This document shows positions 47,526 through 59,308 of a stretch of 64,000 nucleotides of DNA, piece by piece. The notes beneath the pieces were generated by a model. The model was not told the origin of the DNA. It did no database searches and saw only the letters and a program-made list of their open reading frames with translations. The stretch's first letter is position 1; each line of letters starts with the position of its first letter. The position numbers were made by a program, and so were the translations under genes. Origin of the DNA: Agaricus subrufescens (taxonomy: Eukaryota > Basidiomycota > Agaricomycetes > Agaricales > Agaricaceae); contig CM057068.1 in NCBI GenBank assembly GCA_029945375.1, positions 682,001 through 746,000 on the forward strand. Reading direction: 5' to 3'.

Positions 47526-50500
47526 ATGGACACCGACGACGGCAAGCAGACCGCCCTCGACGACCTCCCCCCGGCCCTGTCGCTCCCCAGCCGCGGCCCC
47601 TCTCCCTCTCGCCTGGGCACGCCCCGCCGGCACCCAGATCAGGCCACCCAGCTTCCCGCCTCCGAGAGTGTCTACCCGGCCGGAGAGAAAGACGTCGAGA
47701 TGGCCAGACCCTCTGTGGCGCCGCCAGACGCTCTTCCGAACCCTTCGGATCCGCAGCCTTCGATCGCGATGCTTGTCGACGACCCCCAGGCGTCCCGCAG
47801 ACAATCACCCGTCGACCCCCAAAGCTATCCCTCCATTGACCGTCCTCTCAATGTCACCGACGCTCTCAGCTATCTCGATGCCGTCAAGGTCCAGTTCCAT
47901 GACCAACCAGACGTCTACAACCAGTTTCTCGATATAATGAAAGAGTTCAAAAACGAGCTGTAAGTTTTGTATCCTCAAAACTTGGCTGTCTCTCGTTTAT
48001 GTCATACTCATCCAGCATCGACACACCTGGTGTGATCAAACGTGTTTCTCAACTTTTTAATGGCCATTCAGCCCTCATCCAGGGCTTCAATACCTTCCTT
48101 CCTGTCGGCTATCGTATTGAATGTTCCACGGATGCCCACGACTCCAGTTATATAACTGTCACCACCCCTACTGGAACCATGATGCAAACTACAAATAACG
48201 GCCCTGGAAGAGGACCGATACTGTGGTCGACAGGCCCCGTCCCTGGCTCTTCTATCCGTGCGTTCCCTCATGTTTAACAGCAGTGGCTCCAGTCGGTTCA
48301 TTGACATGCACTCTGCAGCCCCCGCCCCCGAATCTTCTATACGGCCACCCTCACCAGAGCCAAGTGGTGCTTATGATGGTCGTACCATCGAACCTGCTGT
48401 ACAATATGTCCAGAAGATTAAAAATCGGTGCGACCCCGAAACATACCGCCAGTTTCTGGATATCCTCTCTCGTTACCACCACAAACCAGAAACCATTGAT
48501 GAAGTATGATACATTCTCACCGTTCCTCGTATTCTTTGGCTGACCCTTTGAATGTCAAGGAGGAAGTCTCGAGACAAATCGCACGCCTATTCAAAGATGC
48601 TCCCGATCTCCGAGCGGACTTTAGAGTTTTCCTGCCAGAACAGAGCCGGCAGCTTGTTGATGAGTCACCACCCCGAGCGTCTCGAACTGGGACGCCGTTA
48701 AATGAGGCTCGCAACAAGAGGAAGCTTGATGCCGTCGCCAGTTCAATGTCTTTGCCACCAAAGCGAAAACGCAGAGCCCCAGAAAAGGAGATTGCGCCTC
48801 CTAAGCCGGTTCAAGTCATCGCAGTGAGTACTCATGTACTTTTAATCTTGCACTCCAATCTCATAGAAGAAGCCTAAATTGGCCGCAAGCGCGGAACGCA
48901 CTACTCTTGGTTACGGAAATAAAAACATCGCCACACCTTCCTCGCCACATTTGGCGCATAATCAACTACCACCGGGTCCCCGCCCTCCCCTTCCCGTCGA
49001 CGAAACTCACTTTTTTGAGCGCGTTAAGCGAGCCCTTGATAGTCGGGACACATACAACGAATTTCTCAAAGTCGTTAATCTCTTCACGCAAGACTACATT
49101 GACACTGCTCGATTGGTCAAGGAATCCAAACATTTTCTCGGGGATGGTGACCTCTATCGCCAGTTTAGAGATATCCTAAGCTGGGACGAACTCAAGGAAC
49201 GGGAGTATCTCATGGCCGAGTTCCAGAATAATTGGACGAAGCCGACCCCTGTGCAATTGCCAAGTCGTGTGAGCCGCATCGACCCCAGCGTCAAATACGG
49301 TAGCTACCGTAAATTGTCTGCCTCTGCAAGTCGTCTTTGTTTTGACATCCGAGTGTTCCTGCTGATGCTTAAAATAGGAGGCTAATGTTTTGTGCACTGG
49401 CCGGGATGAAATGTGTCGATCTGTTCTCAACGATGAATGGGTCTCCCACCCGACGTGGTCCAGCGAAGATTCTGGCTTTATTTCCCACAAGAAAAATATA
49501 TACGAAGAAGCACTCCATCGCAGCGAAGAAGAGCGACACGAGTATGATTTCCACATTGAGGCCATCACCAGAACTGTATCCCTACTCGAACCCCTGCATC
49601 ATAAAATCGCACAGCTCAGTGTCGAAGATCGTGCCAACTTTAAACTCAAGCCGCATATTGGCGGATCCTGGAAACCGATTCACACACGAGTGGTAAAAAA
49701 GATCTATGGACGTGATCTTGGACTGGAAGTTATCAGCTCCATGCAAGAGTCACCTGTGCCTGCCATTCCGGTCGTCCTTAAACGTCTGAAGCAGAAGGAG
49801 GATGAGTGGAAGCGGTCTCAACGTGAATGGAATAAAATCTGGCGCGAGGTGGACGCGCGGAATTATACCAAGTCACTCGATCACCAGTCTATTATATTCA
49901 AAACGATGGACAAGAAAGCTATCACGACTAAGGCGCTTGTCAGTCAAATTGAAGGCGCGAGAGAGGAACAAATGGCCAAACGCGCATCGCTGATTGATCC
50001 ATTGTTTGCGAGGACGAGACCGAGACATCAATTGGAATATGTTATTGATGACGTTCGAATTGTGCAAGATGCGCTCAAGTTGACGTTTTCGTTCTTGGAT
50101 CGAACTCAAGGACAGATCAATTTTGCGGAGAGGAAGAGGATTGAAGGTTTCCTCCGGTCATTTATCCCATTGTTCTTCATCTTGGATCCTGTGACTTTCA
50201 ATACCGCTTTCTTGATTCATGAAACGAATGAGAGCGATGGGAGCGAGGAGAATGCTGATGATGTGGAAGTCTCCAGTGTTGTTAGTGGTTCCCGGAATGG
50301 CAGTAGAAGTCGAAGGGGAGGAAATGTCTCGAATGGGGGGGATCTGAGGAAGAAGTTGCTTAAGAGTGAACAAGCTAAATCAACGGGTCGAAAGACGAGG
50401 GCTCAAGAGGCCGCCGCGTCCCCTGCTGTTTCTAGATTAGCTTCTCCAGCACTGGAAAATGATGATTCGGCGGCGCAGGCAGCGATTTCGAATAAGAGGA

Positions 50501-51882
50501 AAAGGAATATTTTCTTCACGAATACGACATTTTATGCGCTACTACGGTTGGTTGAGGTGAGCATCTTGAAATCTGTGTGCATCTGGCAACGTTGACCTCA
50601 AACGCGCCCCAGTTGTTGTACTCGAGACTGTATTCTTTCCGAGACATCGCTTCAAAGCTGGGTAAGGAAACGCCGGACTATAAATTTCCAACAAAAGAGG
50701 CTATGTCTGCTGGGATGGCGAGTCAAGCGCATGACGCAATGGCTGGGTTTGGAGAGAGGGCGAAGAATCCTGAACAATTTTATGAGCTCTTGCTTGTCTC
50801 GTGTGAGCGGTTGTTCGATAATGAGATAGAGCAACATGCCTTTGAAGATCAGATGCGCTTTATGTTCGGTATCAAGGTAAGCATTATTAAAAGCTAGATG
50901 ACCAATTCTGATGATGGTACTCCACAACGAACAGGAGGCGTACCGTATCTTCAATGTAGATAAAGTCATTGGAGCAATCATCAAACAGGTCCAGGCTATC
51001 GTCTCTGATACGAGAAGTCAAGAGCTTTTGGAGAACTTGAAGCGTGAACGTAGTGTTGCCAATTTTACGTCTCAGGATCAGATAAACAGTAGAAGAAATG
51101 CGGAGAAGATTCTTGGGCCGGATGAGAACTTGTTCCGTATTGACTGGGTAATCTTTTTATTTACTGCGTTTTTTTTTTTCAATTGTAGGCTGACCACTCT
51201 AATAGCTGTCGGATTCAAAGATGATGACTATACAACTGATTGGCAAGGATGATTCTAGCTTTGATGATGCCGAGGTCCTTACTGGTCGTTGGCAAGCTTA
51301 TATCGACTCATACGTTTCGGTACGTCCATGGTATGGTTTTGTTTGTATGTTTGGCTGAGAAAATGGAACAGAGCGAGAACACTGCGGGGGTATCACATGC
51401 ACGAGTGAGATACCCATACCTTCGCAGGTAAGTTGCCTCCCATCGCCCTCCTTTGTAACTCTTTTCTAAAATATTTGGCCAGAAATATACCCGCTAAAGT
51501 TCGTGACACTCAACCCGATGCCGCTACTCAAGACGGGCAAGAGATTAAAGTTTGTGTACGGACATACCGCTTATTCTTTGTCTCTGAAAAGGAAGATTTC
51601 TTGTGGAAGTTCAGGAGTAAAGAGGAGATGGAGGAGGTAGCAGCGAACTTGAAGAAGAGGAACGTGTTGAGGAAGAAGTGGCTGGAAAAATCGCGGAGGA
51701 CACCTGTAGTGGTCCTAAAACCCGTGATAGACAAACCGCATACTCCTCTTGCGTCCACATCCAGTAATATTGCTGGACCTCCCGCCGTTGTTGTGGAAGT
51801 GGAATCTGAGTTAATGGAGGGCAAAAGTGAAACGATACCGCCACCCTCGAAACCGCCTGTAGACGAGATCGCTGCCGTATAA
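47526..51882 (+). CDS. SIN3: SIN3 transcriptional corepressor scaffold
   Basis: Scaffold of the Sin3/Rpd3 histone deacetylase complex in the nucleus; roughly 1,200 aa over many exons. PAH1 spans ~residues 105-170 ([16 protein letters not shown]...[16 protein letters not shown]). PAH2 follows [20 protein letters not shown] and continues [23 protein letters not shown]3 is [20 protein letters not shown]...[15 protein letters not shown]. The HDAC-interaction domain starts [20 protein letters not shown] and contains [20 protein letters not shown]. The Sin3 C-terminal region includes [21 protein letters not shown] basic NLS-like [12 protein letters not shown] lies between PAH2 and PAH3. Exon 1 ends at 47959 within PAH1, phase 2. 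No lesion was seen. Confidence 0.93.
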
Positions 51883-52006
51883 GTTAACTTATCATGTTTA
51901 CCCATTTGTTAATGTTTTCTGTTGCATATAATGTTGGTTTTGTAGTTTATAATATATTCTTGTAGCCGTAAGGACTATGCTAGTATTTTGGAACTCTCCC
52001 TTACAT

Positions 52007-53399
52007 CTACAGAAACTCTAGCGACATAATCACTCTACCTACTCCTATGTTATGTTCTCTCACAACTCGGGCTTTTCCAATGCGATTCTTTGTTATGTAG
52101 TCTATGAAATCCGAAACGCCACCGCCGACCCCGAAATACAATACTTTTGCAGCAACAAGACATTCTCCTGGTTTTTCAGGAGTGGTGGTGGTGGTGGTGT
52201 TTGTACTAGGTGAACAAGCGGAACGCATTGTTTGGATGAGACTTGGTAGACTGTCCATGCAGTAGATGGTTTCCGAGGTGAGGACGAGGTTGAAATTTTG
52301 GGGATGGAGAGTAGGGAGGAGGGAGGAGAATGAGGACCATGAGCCGGAGAAGAATTTGAGAGAGATGTTGTGGGATTGGTTTTGGAGGGAGGAGAGGAAG
52401 GCGGATTTGAGGGAGGGTGTTAGGGGGAGGTCGAATGGTTCTGGTGGGTTTGGGAATGGGAGTTCGGGATCGGTTTCGTCAGTTGAGATGCTGGGAGAGG
52501 AGGATTTGGAGGTTCGGAATGGTAGTGATGCCGGTGATAGGTCTAGAGATTTGTGGGGGGGTTGGTTAGTTAGGTGGGAAGAGAAAGAGAGAGATGGAAG
52601 GAAATCTTACACCATGTTAGGAGGATGTTTGGGAGAGTGACGAGTTCTAGAACTGATTCATTGTAATCTTGGAGATAGATTGTGGTTTCTGGCAATGGGT
52701 TCGCGTTATTTGAGGAGAATAGGTGGTGTAGGATGTATAGTGAAGGGATGGCTGTTCCGCAACCAAGCTTGGAAATTTGTTTTGTCAGTTCGATAAGAAT
52801 AACGAGTAGGGAAAAAAAATTTACTTCTATAATATCTTGACCATGAAAACCTTTCGAAGGTTGGATTGAATCGAGGTAATCAACAAGATCGATGGCGCAT
52901 TCCCAAGTCTTTAATCCACCTTCGTAGATGTGTGGTACGAGATCCGAAGGTGCTTCGATGAACTTGAGAGCGGAGGCATGTCGGTGCTCTTCTTCACCTG
53001 TAAGATTTGATTCATGGGCCTCCTTGCGTGATTCGTCGGCATTGGCATCTGGAGCTGATATGTTGCCTTCTGCGATTAATTGAAAACGTGCGTCGAAAAG
53101 ATCTCGACGAATGAGAGTGACTGATTTCGCGCCGTTGGAGAGGGGTATGACCAGAGGAGAACAGGATATGACGGGGGGTAAATTGTCTAGCTATTCTTTA
53201 TTTCATTGTCTGAGTCAAGATATCCCTGGATTTTTTGAATCCGCACCAGTTCTTCGAGAGACAGTTGTTTGCAGGGCAATTCTGTTGAGGAATGATGATC
53301 ATCGGAGATAGAGGGGTGATCGGGTGGTGGTTGGTCTAGGATAGTGTTGAGTTCTGGATCGTCGACGAGATCGTCGAGGTCAAAGTTGAACTTGAACAT
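52007..53399 (-). CDS. HPM1: Protein-histidine N-methyltransferase, HPM1/METTL18 type
   Basis: Four exons, starting MFKFNFDLDDLVDDPELNTI at 53399 and ending at 52007, roughly 400 aa. By family it methylates a histidine of ribosomal protein uL3 (Rpl3). The second exon is easily missed. Conserved words: LPCKQLSLEELLDNLP; TLIRRDLFDARFQLIAEG; APSDLVPHIYEGGLKTWECA (family signature); ELGCGTAIPSLYILHHL (SAM-binding loop); IYLQDYNESVLELVTLPNI; NLVLTSETIYCMDSLPSLIQ; LVAAKVLYFGVGGGVSDFID at the C-terminus. Introns lie after SLEEL, DIIE and LLTW. Its 5' end is 97 bp from the tRNA gene on the other strand. Confidence 0.88.
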
Positions 53400-53495
53400 T
53401 TGAGTTTTTGTGATATGTAGAAAGTGGTCATGAATGGCTTACTTTCAATGTGGTGGTATCCCAATATGTGTGGAATGGGGAAGCTGAGATGACGG

Positions 53496-53577
53496 GGGCA
53501 CATGGTGTAGTTGGTTATCACGCTCGCTTAGCATTTCTGTATGCGAGAGGTGTTGGGTTCAATTCCCAATGTGTCCA
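53496..53577 (+). tRNA. tRNA-Ala (anticodon AGC) with an 8-nt intron
   Basis: 82 nt fold into a cloverleaf. The acceptor stem pairs GGGCACA (53496-53502) with TGTGTCC (53570-53576), discriminator A 53577. The T arm is TTGGG-TTCAATT-CCCAA with B box GGTTCAATTCC. The anticodon stem is CTCGC (53523-53527) with GCGAG (53543-53547), anticodon AGC at 53530-53532. The anticodon loop is 15 nt; removing 53534-53541 (TTTCTGTA), at the canonical site after position 37, leaves a normal 7-nt loop. A run of T follows for Pol III termination. The body resembles the yeast tRNA-Ala(AGC) layout. Confidence 0.85.
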
Positions 53578-53739
53578 TGTTTTTTCGCAGCTGGCTGCTG
53601 TTTGTAGAGAGGGGGGATAGAACGCACATTTGCAGACTCGTAGAGAGTGGATGACGGTGTTACGACATACACCGGTTCCTACTCTATTAATGTAAGAGAG
53701 CAAACCTTTTGGGGTAGGGAATATTGCGTTGGTTCCTCA

Positions 53740-54122
53740 GCTAATGGGCTCACACGGCGGACAATTAGCTGTCAAATGGAGATAAGGGGTTTGATGTCAA
53801 GCGGTTTGTCAGATCGTCGGCAACCGTTGATGCGCCGTGTCACAGGTGTGACGTGGATCCTCCTAGCATATATTAGACTACTTACTAGGCTTACCTGGAG
53901 TTAGTATAGGAAAGACAACAGGTATCAGTGATTGTCTCGTATCTGGAAGTCCTTGTAACGGCCATAAGGCCCGTACATTGGCTCATTCATATCACCCGAC
54001 TTGTGAAGCGTGACAGATGAGGTAATTGACTCCTGATTTGACGCATCAGTATTGTACCACTTGACATCAAACCCGCTACCTCCATTTGACAACTGTTTGT
54101 CCGCCGTGTCACTAAGCCTATT
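53740..54122. repeat. Inverted repeat pair upstream of the S1/P1 nuclease gene
   Basis: Two ~60-bp arms in opposite orientation, about 53740-53803 and 54059-54122. Common words are ACACGGCGGACAA, GTCAAATGGAG and GGTTTGATGTCAAG, with scattered differences. The ~255-bp spacer is non-coding. It may be an old inverted-repeat element or a remnant of an inverted duplication. The right arm ends 68 bp before the nuclease start codon. Confidence 0.65.
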
Positions 54123-54190
54123 TTGGATGATCGAGCGTCCCAACGGTACTTAAGCGCCTTGCTCTCTTTCGTTCTCTCTTCCACTCAACC

Positions 54191-55402
54191 ATGCGTCTAA
54201 CCCATATCCAATCTCTTGTCATCCTCGCTGGCTTCGCTGCACTACCCAGCACACTCGCATGGGGAGCCGCAGGTCACGAAATCGTTGCCACCATCGCCCA
54301 GGTCTACACTCAACCGGACGTGTTGGACAAAATCTGCACCATTCTAAACACATACACCGACAACATTAATGACGAAGGAGAGACTAGTGGTCTCGTGCAC
54401 TCTGGCTCCTGTCATCTCGCGTCGATTGCGACTTGGGCGGACAAAATTAAATTTCGGATGCGCTGGTCTGCACCTCTTCATTATGTCAATGCCTATGGTG
54501 ATCATCCGGCCGATACGTGTTTGTTTCCTGGTCCGGATGGATGGTCAGGAAGACCTGGTATGAATGTTCTAGGCGGGATACAGAACACATCCAGTATTCT
54601 TCTCGAATATGCTCAGGGTGGAGAACGCGCTACTGCGGATGTCGGACTTGCTCAAGAAGCGCTCAAGTTTCTTGTCCATTTCCTTGGCGATATGCATATG
54701 CCTTTGCATCTCGTTGGGAGGGATAAGGGAGGAAATGGTGTTGAAGTATGTTGGGAAGGTAGAAGACAAAAGTTACATTCGGTATGGGATAACTATATTG
54801 TGGCAAAGGCTATACGTGATACTGGGTACAACTACTCGAGACCGTTGCCTGGAGAACATGGTCAAGTGGAAAGGCACTTACGCGGAGCGATTTATGATCC
54901 GTATATCCGAAGGATTATTTGGGAAGGTGTAGAGGGTCGATGGGCAGAGGATTTGGAAGGGTGGTTGGATTGTCCGGTGGCTAACGACAAGCCAGAGAAG
55001 GAAGTCGTCAAGAAGGGCGTTTCTGCAATACTTGGAAACCTCTTGCTCCCTGGTTGGCTCGCGAATTGGGGCACTGCAGCAGACCCAGTGACGGATACGG
55101 ACGTTATATGCCCATACCATTGGGCAAAGCCGATCCACGCGTTGAACTGTGAACTTATCTGGCCGAAGGAGGTTGATGAATCGTTTGATGATGTTACCTC
55201 AAGCCGCCGACCGAGATGTAAGCGCTGGAGTGAGGAGGAACAGAGGGAAGTTGTTGATGTTGACGAGGAGCCACCCTATGAACTGGATAACCCGCACTAC
55301 ATGACTCCTATCCAGGAACGGATGCTTCTTGAACAATTCTTGGCCCAAGCAGGTGTACGCCTAGCTGGAGTGTTGAATTATATCTTTACATCATCCTCGT
55401 AA
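54191..55402 (+). CDS. Secreted S1/P1-type zinc nuclease
   Basis: Intronless, 403 aa. A signal peptide (RLTHIQSLVILAGFAALPST, then LA) is cut before Trp, giving the mature start WGAAGHEIVATIAQ; in this family the N-terminal Trp and the His of GHE ligate zinc. Further ligand motifs: TWADKIKF, LHYVNAYGDHP, HFLGDMHMPLHLVGRDKGGN and LHSVWDNYI. By family it cleaves single-stranded DNA/RNA and removes 3' phosphates outside the cell. The C-terminal ~70 residues (SSRRPRCKRWSEEEQREVVD and beyond) are an acidic extension past the usual fold. It lacks introns, unlike nearly all its neighbours. Confidence 0.92.
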   Translation: MRLTHIQSLVILAGFAALPSTLAWGAAGHEIVATIAQVYTQPDVLDKICTILNTYTDNINDEGETSGLVHSGSCHLASIATWADKIKFRMRWSAPLHYVNAYGDHPADTCLFPGPDGWSGRPGMNVLGGIQNTSSILLEYAQGGERATADVGLAQEALKFLVHFLGDMHMPLHLVGRDKGGNGVEVCWEGRRQKLHSVWDNYIVAKAIRDTGYNYSRPLPGEHGQVERHLRGAIYDPYIRRIIWEGVEGRWAEDLEGWLDCPVANDKPEKEVVKKGVSAILGNLLLPGWLANWGTAADPVTDTDVICPYHWAKPIHALNCELIWPKEVDESFDDVTSSRRPRCKRWSEEEQREVVDVDEEPPYELDNPHYMTPIQERMLLEQFLAQAGVRLAGVLNYIFTSSS

Positions 55403-55513
55403 CTCGACTACACTTTTTGTATTTTTGTACCCCACGGGGAATTATCTTATCTTATCATACCCCTAGACACACCAAAAAAAAAATGACTCCTTTTTTCTCT
55501 TCAAAACACTACA

Positions 55514-56860
55514 ATGCCCATCCTCGGCCTCAAATCATTGGGCAAAGTCAACCCACCTCACTTTGACATTGAAAAAGTCATCCGCCCGAACATCCTCTCT
55601 TTACACCCTTATAGATGTGCTCGCGACGACTATAGCGAGGGTATCCTCTTAGACGCCAACGAAAACGCTCTCGGTCATTCAATTCCAAAACCCACTCTCG
55701 AAAATGGGAGTATAGATAAAGAAGAAGAGGGATTGACACCAGATCTAGCTGATATCCTCGACCTCAACTTGCATCGATACCCAGACCCCTCTCAACCAGA
55801 GATCAAATCACGAATCGTCGCTCTTCGTGGACTACCCTCGACAGATTATGTTTTTCTAGGCGTGGGCTCGGACGAGGTTATTGATCTTGTCATGAGAGTG
55901 TGTGTGGCACCTGGACAAGAAAAGATATTGATTACGCCTCCGACTTATGGGATGTATGCTGTTTCTGCTCAAGTGAATGATTTGGGTGTTGTTAAAGTGC
56001 CTTTGGAATTGAGTGGTGCGAATGGAGAGGGAGGAGAAAAGGGAAGGTTTAGTGTTCGTGTAGACAAGGTATCGCCTTTTTTTTTTTTCTGGAGGTTGGT
56101 ATTTCACAATTGATTGAACAACCAACAAAAGGTTCTCGAAACCACCGCTGCAGATCCAAGCATCAAACTCATCTTTCTTTGCTCACCCGGAAACCCAACT
56201 TCGACTCTCATATCATTAGCCTCAATCCGCGCCATTTGCTCTTCACCCAAATTCAAGGGCATAGTTATAATCGACGAAGCCTACATCGACTTTGCAGCCT
56301 CAGATAAACCCGTCTCAGCCGTATCTCTAGTCGAAGAATTTTCCAACCTTGTCGTACTTCAAACATTGTCCAAATCATTCGGACTAGCTGCTATTCGGTT
56401 GGGGATTGCTATAGCTCAACCACCTCTGATTCAAATCCTTTCCAATACAAAGGCACCGTATAATATCTCGACGCCTACAGCTCATTTGGCACTCGCCGCG
56501 CTCTCACCAACGTCCCTCGCCGGGATGAGAAACAAAGTGATGAATCTAGTGAAAAACCGCTCATCTCTTCTAGACAAACTCTTCAGCTCAGAAGGAACGA
56601 AACACAATTTGGGTAGACCCATAGGTGTAGGTGACGGGAACTTTGTGATGGTGCCGGTGTTGAGTAAAGATGGGTCGGGGAAAGTGGACAATGAACGAGC
56701 TCACAGAATGTACAAGATTTTGGCGGAGGAGAATGGGTTGGTGGTGAGGTTTAGAGGGAATGAGGCGGGATGCGAGGCGTGTTTGCGGATTACGGTTGGG
56801 ACTGAGGAGGAAATTGAGGCTGTTGTAGAGCGCATGGGGAAGGTTTTCAGGGATATCTAG
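55514..56860 (+). CDS. HIS5: Histidinol-phosphate aminotransferase
   Basis: Exons 55514-56068 and 56132-56860 give 427 aa. This PLP-dependent class II aminotransferase acts in histidine biosynthesis, converting imidazole-acetol phosphate to L-histidinol phosphate. Motifs: VIRPNILSLHPYRCARDDYS; LLDANENALG; LHRYPDPSQPEIKSRIVALR; VFLGVGSDEVIDLVMRV; ITPPTYGMYAVSA; LCSPGNPTSTL (PLP-contacting Asn); IIDEAYIDFA; TLSKSFGLAAIRLGIA (PLP Lys in SKSFG); C-terminal FRGNEAGCEACLRITVGT. Full length and intact; same strand and 111 bp downstream of the nuclease. Confidence 0.93.
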
Positions 56861-56884
56861 AGTGTGTATTATAGTAAGGGAAGT

Positions 56885-57785
56885 CTAAATTACGAGTTCG
56901 CCCTCGACGGCTGCAGGTTCTAGAGCAAGGCGGGGAAGAAGGGCTTCATAGCGGTCTCGGCTCTTCTTTTTGAGGTATTTTAAGATTTTTGCGCGTTTGT
57001 GGACAAGTTGGCGGAGGCCCTTGCGGTTGCCGACATCTCGTTTGAATGTAATCAAGTGATTCCATAGGTTGCGGATCTCGTACGTCAGAATGGCAGCTGG
57101 AGGTACAAGAAAGTTAGGGAAAGGAGTGAGGAGGGGGGGGGAAACGGAAGAGGGACTGACCCTGGACTTCAGCGCGACCGGGATCGAAAGGATTTTTTGG
57201 ACTTGAAAAGGCGAGGATGATTCTTCTGCGATTTTCGTACGCGATGCCTTTGGCGTTTGCGTTGCGCAAGTCGATGACTTGTGAAAAGGCTGCCACTTTG
57301 GCGGCTTCAGTGTCTGTGGCTGTATCGTAGGACTTCTTCATCTCGTCAGGAGTTTTTTCACTTGTCTTGGAGTTGAAGACGCGGATGAAGGATGAGTCCG
57401 TGCGGAGCCCAGGCACTTTAGTGGTCAGCCGAGGCAGCTCATGGAAAAGCATCTGTTTCTCGACGGGGCCTACGCCGTAGTTTGTGTCCTTTGGGATGTT
57501 GATGGTGGTGAATTCGGGAACCTCGACTTCCTGGTAGGCGGTGGACGGGGGAGGCCCGTTGAGGACATGCGGGTTGACGAGACATTTCGCGAGGGCACAT
57601 CCTGCCCAACGTTCCTCCTCTTCGTGGGGGCGGGTGCCGAGGATGACACTGGGTCTAGCGGTGTCGGTGACGGTGCCCGGGCTGCTGGGCGACTGGGCCT
57701 GGGCATTGCGGAGGGCGGCGGCGGCGTGGAGGCGCGCAGCGCGGGGGAGGACGCGGGAGAGGGACTGGCCGGCGGCGAGCAGCAT
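56885..57785 (-). CDS. MRPS28: Mitochondrial ribosomal protein uS15m
   Basis: Exons 57785-57161 and 57096-56885 give 278 aa. The uS15 fold is at the C-terminal end, with the intron in front of its core: AAILTYEIRNLWNHLITFKR, then DVGNRKGLRQLVHKRAKILKYLKKKSRDRYEALL. The N-terminus (LLAAGQSLSRVLPRAARLHA) is Arg-rich and hydrophobic, as expected of a mitochondrial targeting peptide. A ~150-residue fungal extension lies between. The yeast homologue is MRPS28, hence the symbol. Its start codon is 39 bp from that of the snurportin gene on the other strand. Confidence 0.88.
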
Positions 57786-57824
57786 AGGGAGGGAGAGAGG
57801 GCGCAGGCGTGACGGGGGCGTGAC

Positions 57825-59308
57825 ATGGACCGGAAGACGTCGTTCAAGCAGCCGCCGCCGCCGTCGCAGCACGCCCGCCGCATCCAGGCCCTCGACGACC
57901 AGAAACGCGTCAGCTCTCTCCTACTGCACCCGCTGCCCCGCTCACTCCCCGCCTAGCGACGCGCCCTCCGCTTCGACTCCGCCCGGCAGCTCGACCAGTT
58001 TGCGGACCTCACCCTCGACGACGACGATGACGATGACGACGATGACGATAACGGCACGGCACCCGCTCCAGGAAGCGTTGCCGCATATGCATCCATGATA
58101 CAGCCCCCGAACGCCATCTCCGGCACTTTGATCGCATCTCCACCACCGCCAAAGGCCAAGAACCGCAAGCGCCACAAGAAGAAAAACAAGAACAAGAAAA
58201 ACGCTAAATGGGCAGACAAGTGCATGTATGCCGAGCTGCTCGAAATGTCCGAGGACGATCCTTGGTCCGACGCCGACGGTCTCCCTGAAAACCTCGAGTC
58301 CGACTGGGTAGCCGTTGGCCCTATCCCTGCTGGTAAACGCTGTCTGGCCGTCACGCACCAGTCATCTGGAATCTCCGGCGTAGGTGATGCCCTAGTTCTC
58401 TCTTCTCAATCGTATGGCTCTGATTGTGGCCGACAGTTCCTAACACGACTCTGCGCTCCAGACTACTGGGCAAAATCCTCATACAACGCTTCCCGTCAAA
58501 CTTACCCCCTTTGACCATCTTGGATTGTATCCTCGATGCGAACTGGCGGGACAATGGGATACTGCATATTCTTGACGTCGTCAAATGGAAAGGGCAGAAT
58601 ATATGCGACTGCGAAGCCCCTTTTCGGTCCGTCGCAACACTCTATCCTCATATCCACTACTTATTCAATGTCAGGTTTTGGTGGAGAGATACGCGCCTTG
58701 CGGAACTAGGCCCTTCATCGCTCGTTCCTGCACCGTACACCAAATCCCGCTCCGACCACTACCAATTCCCTTATCCAACAAAATTCATGTCCATCCCATA
58801 TTACACAGACACCACCCTCCCAACACTGTACCGTCACATCATACCTAGTATACGCACTCCACGCTCATTCACCATCGATATTCCAAACCTTCCCTCACAC
58901 ATTTTCCAACCTCCGAATCCCTATCAACAAAATCAAAGCGATGGAATGGATGTCGAACCACCCGTATTCACCTTTGGCTCAAACCAGAATGAAACATCAA
59001 CGACGACGAATTCGACGCTTGTAACTATTTCGTCTGATGGTTTGCTTTTGTACGTTGCGGAAGCAACATACGAGACTGGAACGAGCCCGTTGAGCACTTG
59101 GGTTCCTTTGGTGTCCTACGCCGAAGCAGATGATGCGCGAGAGGTTGGCAGACCTTTGGATGTGTTTGAGAGGTGCGTATTCAACTTTGTGTGTCTCTTA
59201 TTTTTTTCATCTCACGACGTTCTTAGGCTACTCTACCGCCGGTTGCAAAAACAAGGAGCATCGACCGACCGGGGACATGGACAAGTTGTCGAAGTAGAGA
59301 TGAATTAA
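57825..59308 (+). CDS. Snurportin-1 homologue (m3G-cap snRNP import adaptor)
   Basis: Exons 57825-57908, 57957-58383, 58437-58626, 58675-59172 and 59227-59308 give about 426 aa. It predicts binding of the trimethylguanosine cap of U snRNPs and import through importin-beta. The N-terminal importin-beta-binding region is FKQPPPPSQHARRIQALDDQ. An Asp run and a Lys/Arg-rich block (NRKRHKKKNKNKKNAKWADK) follow. The cap-binding domain has WVAVGPIPAGKRCLAVTHQS, TTLRSRLLGKILIQRF, TILDCILDANWRDNGILHIL, DVVKWKGQNICDCEAPFRFW and WRDTRLAEL. Intron 3 (58627-58674, 48 nt) is stop-free and in frame; splicing it gives FRFWWRDTRL as in relatives. Confidence 0.85.

Noticed and set aside
58012..58056. GAC/GAT run as a possible regulatory microsatellite
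   Set aside because: It encodes the Asp run of snurportin and is in frame.
57441..58358. Several long antisense frames across uS15m and snurportin
   Set aside because: Low-complexity Ser/Pro/Arg-rich shadows of the GC-rich coding strands; no domain and no splice logic.
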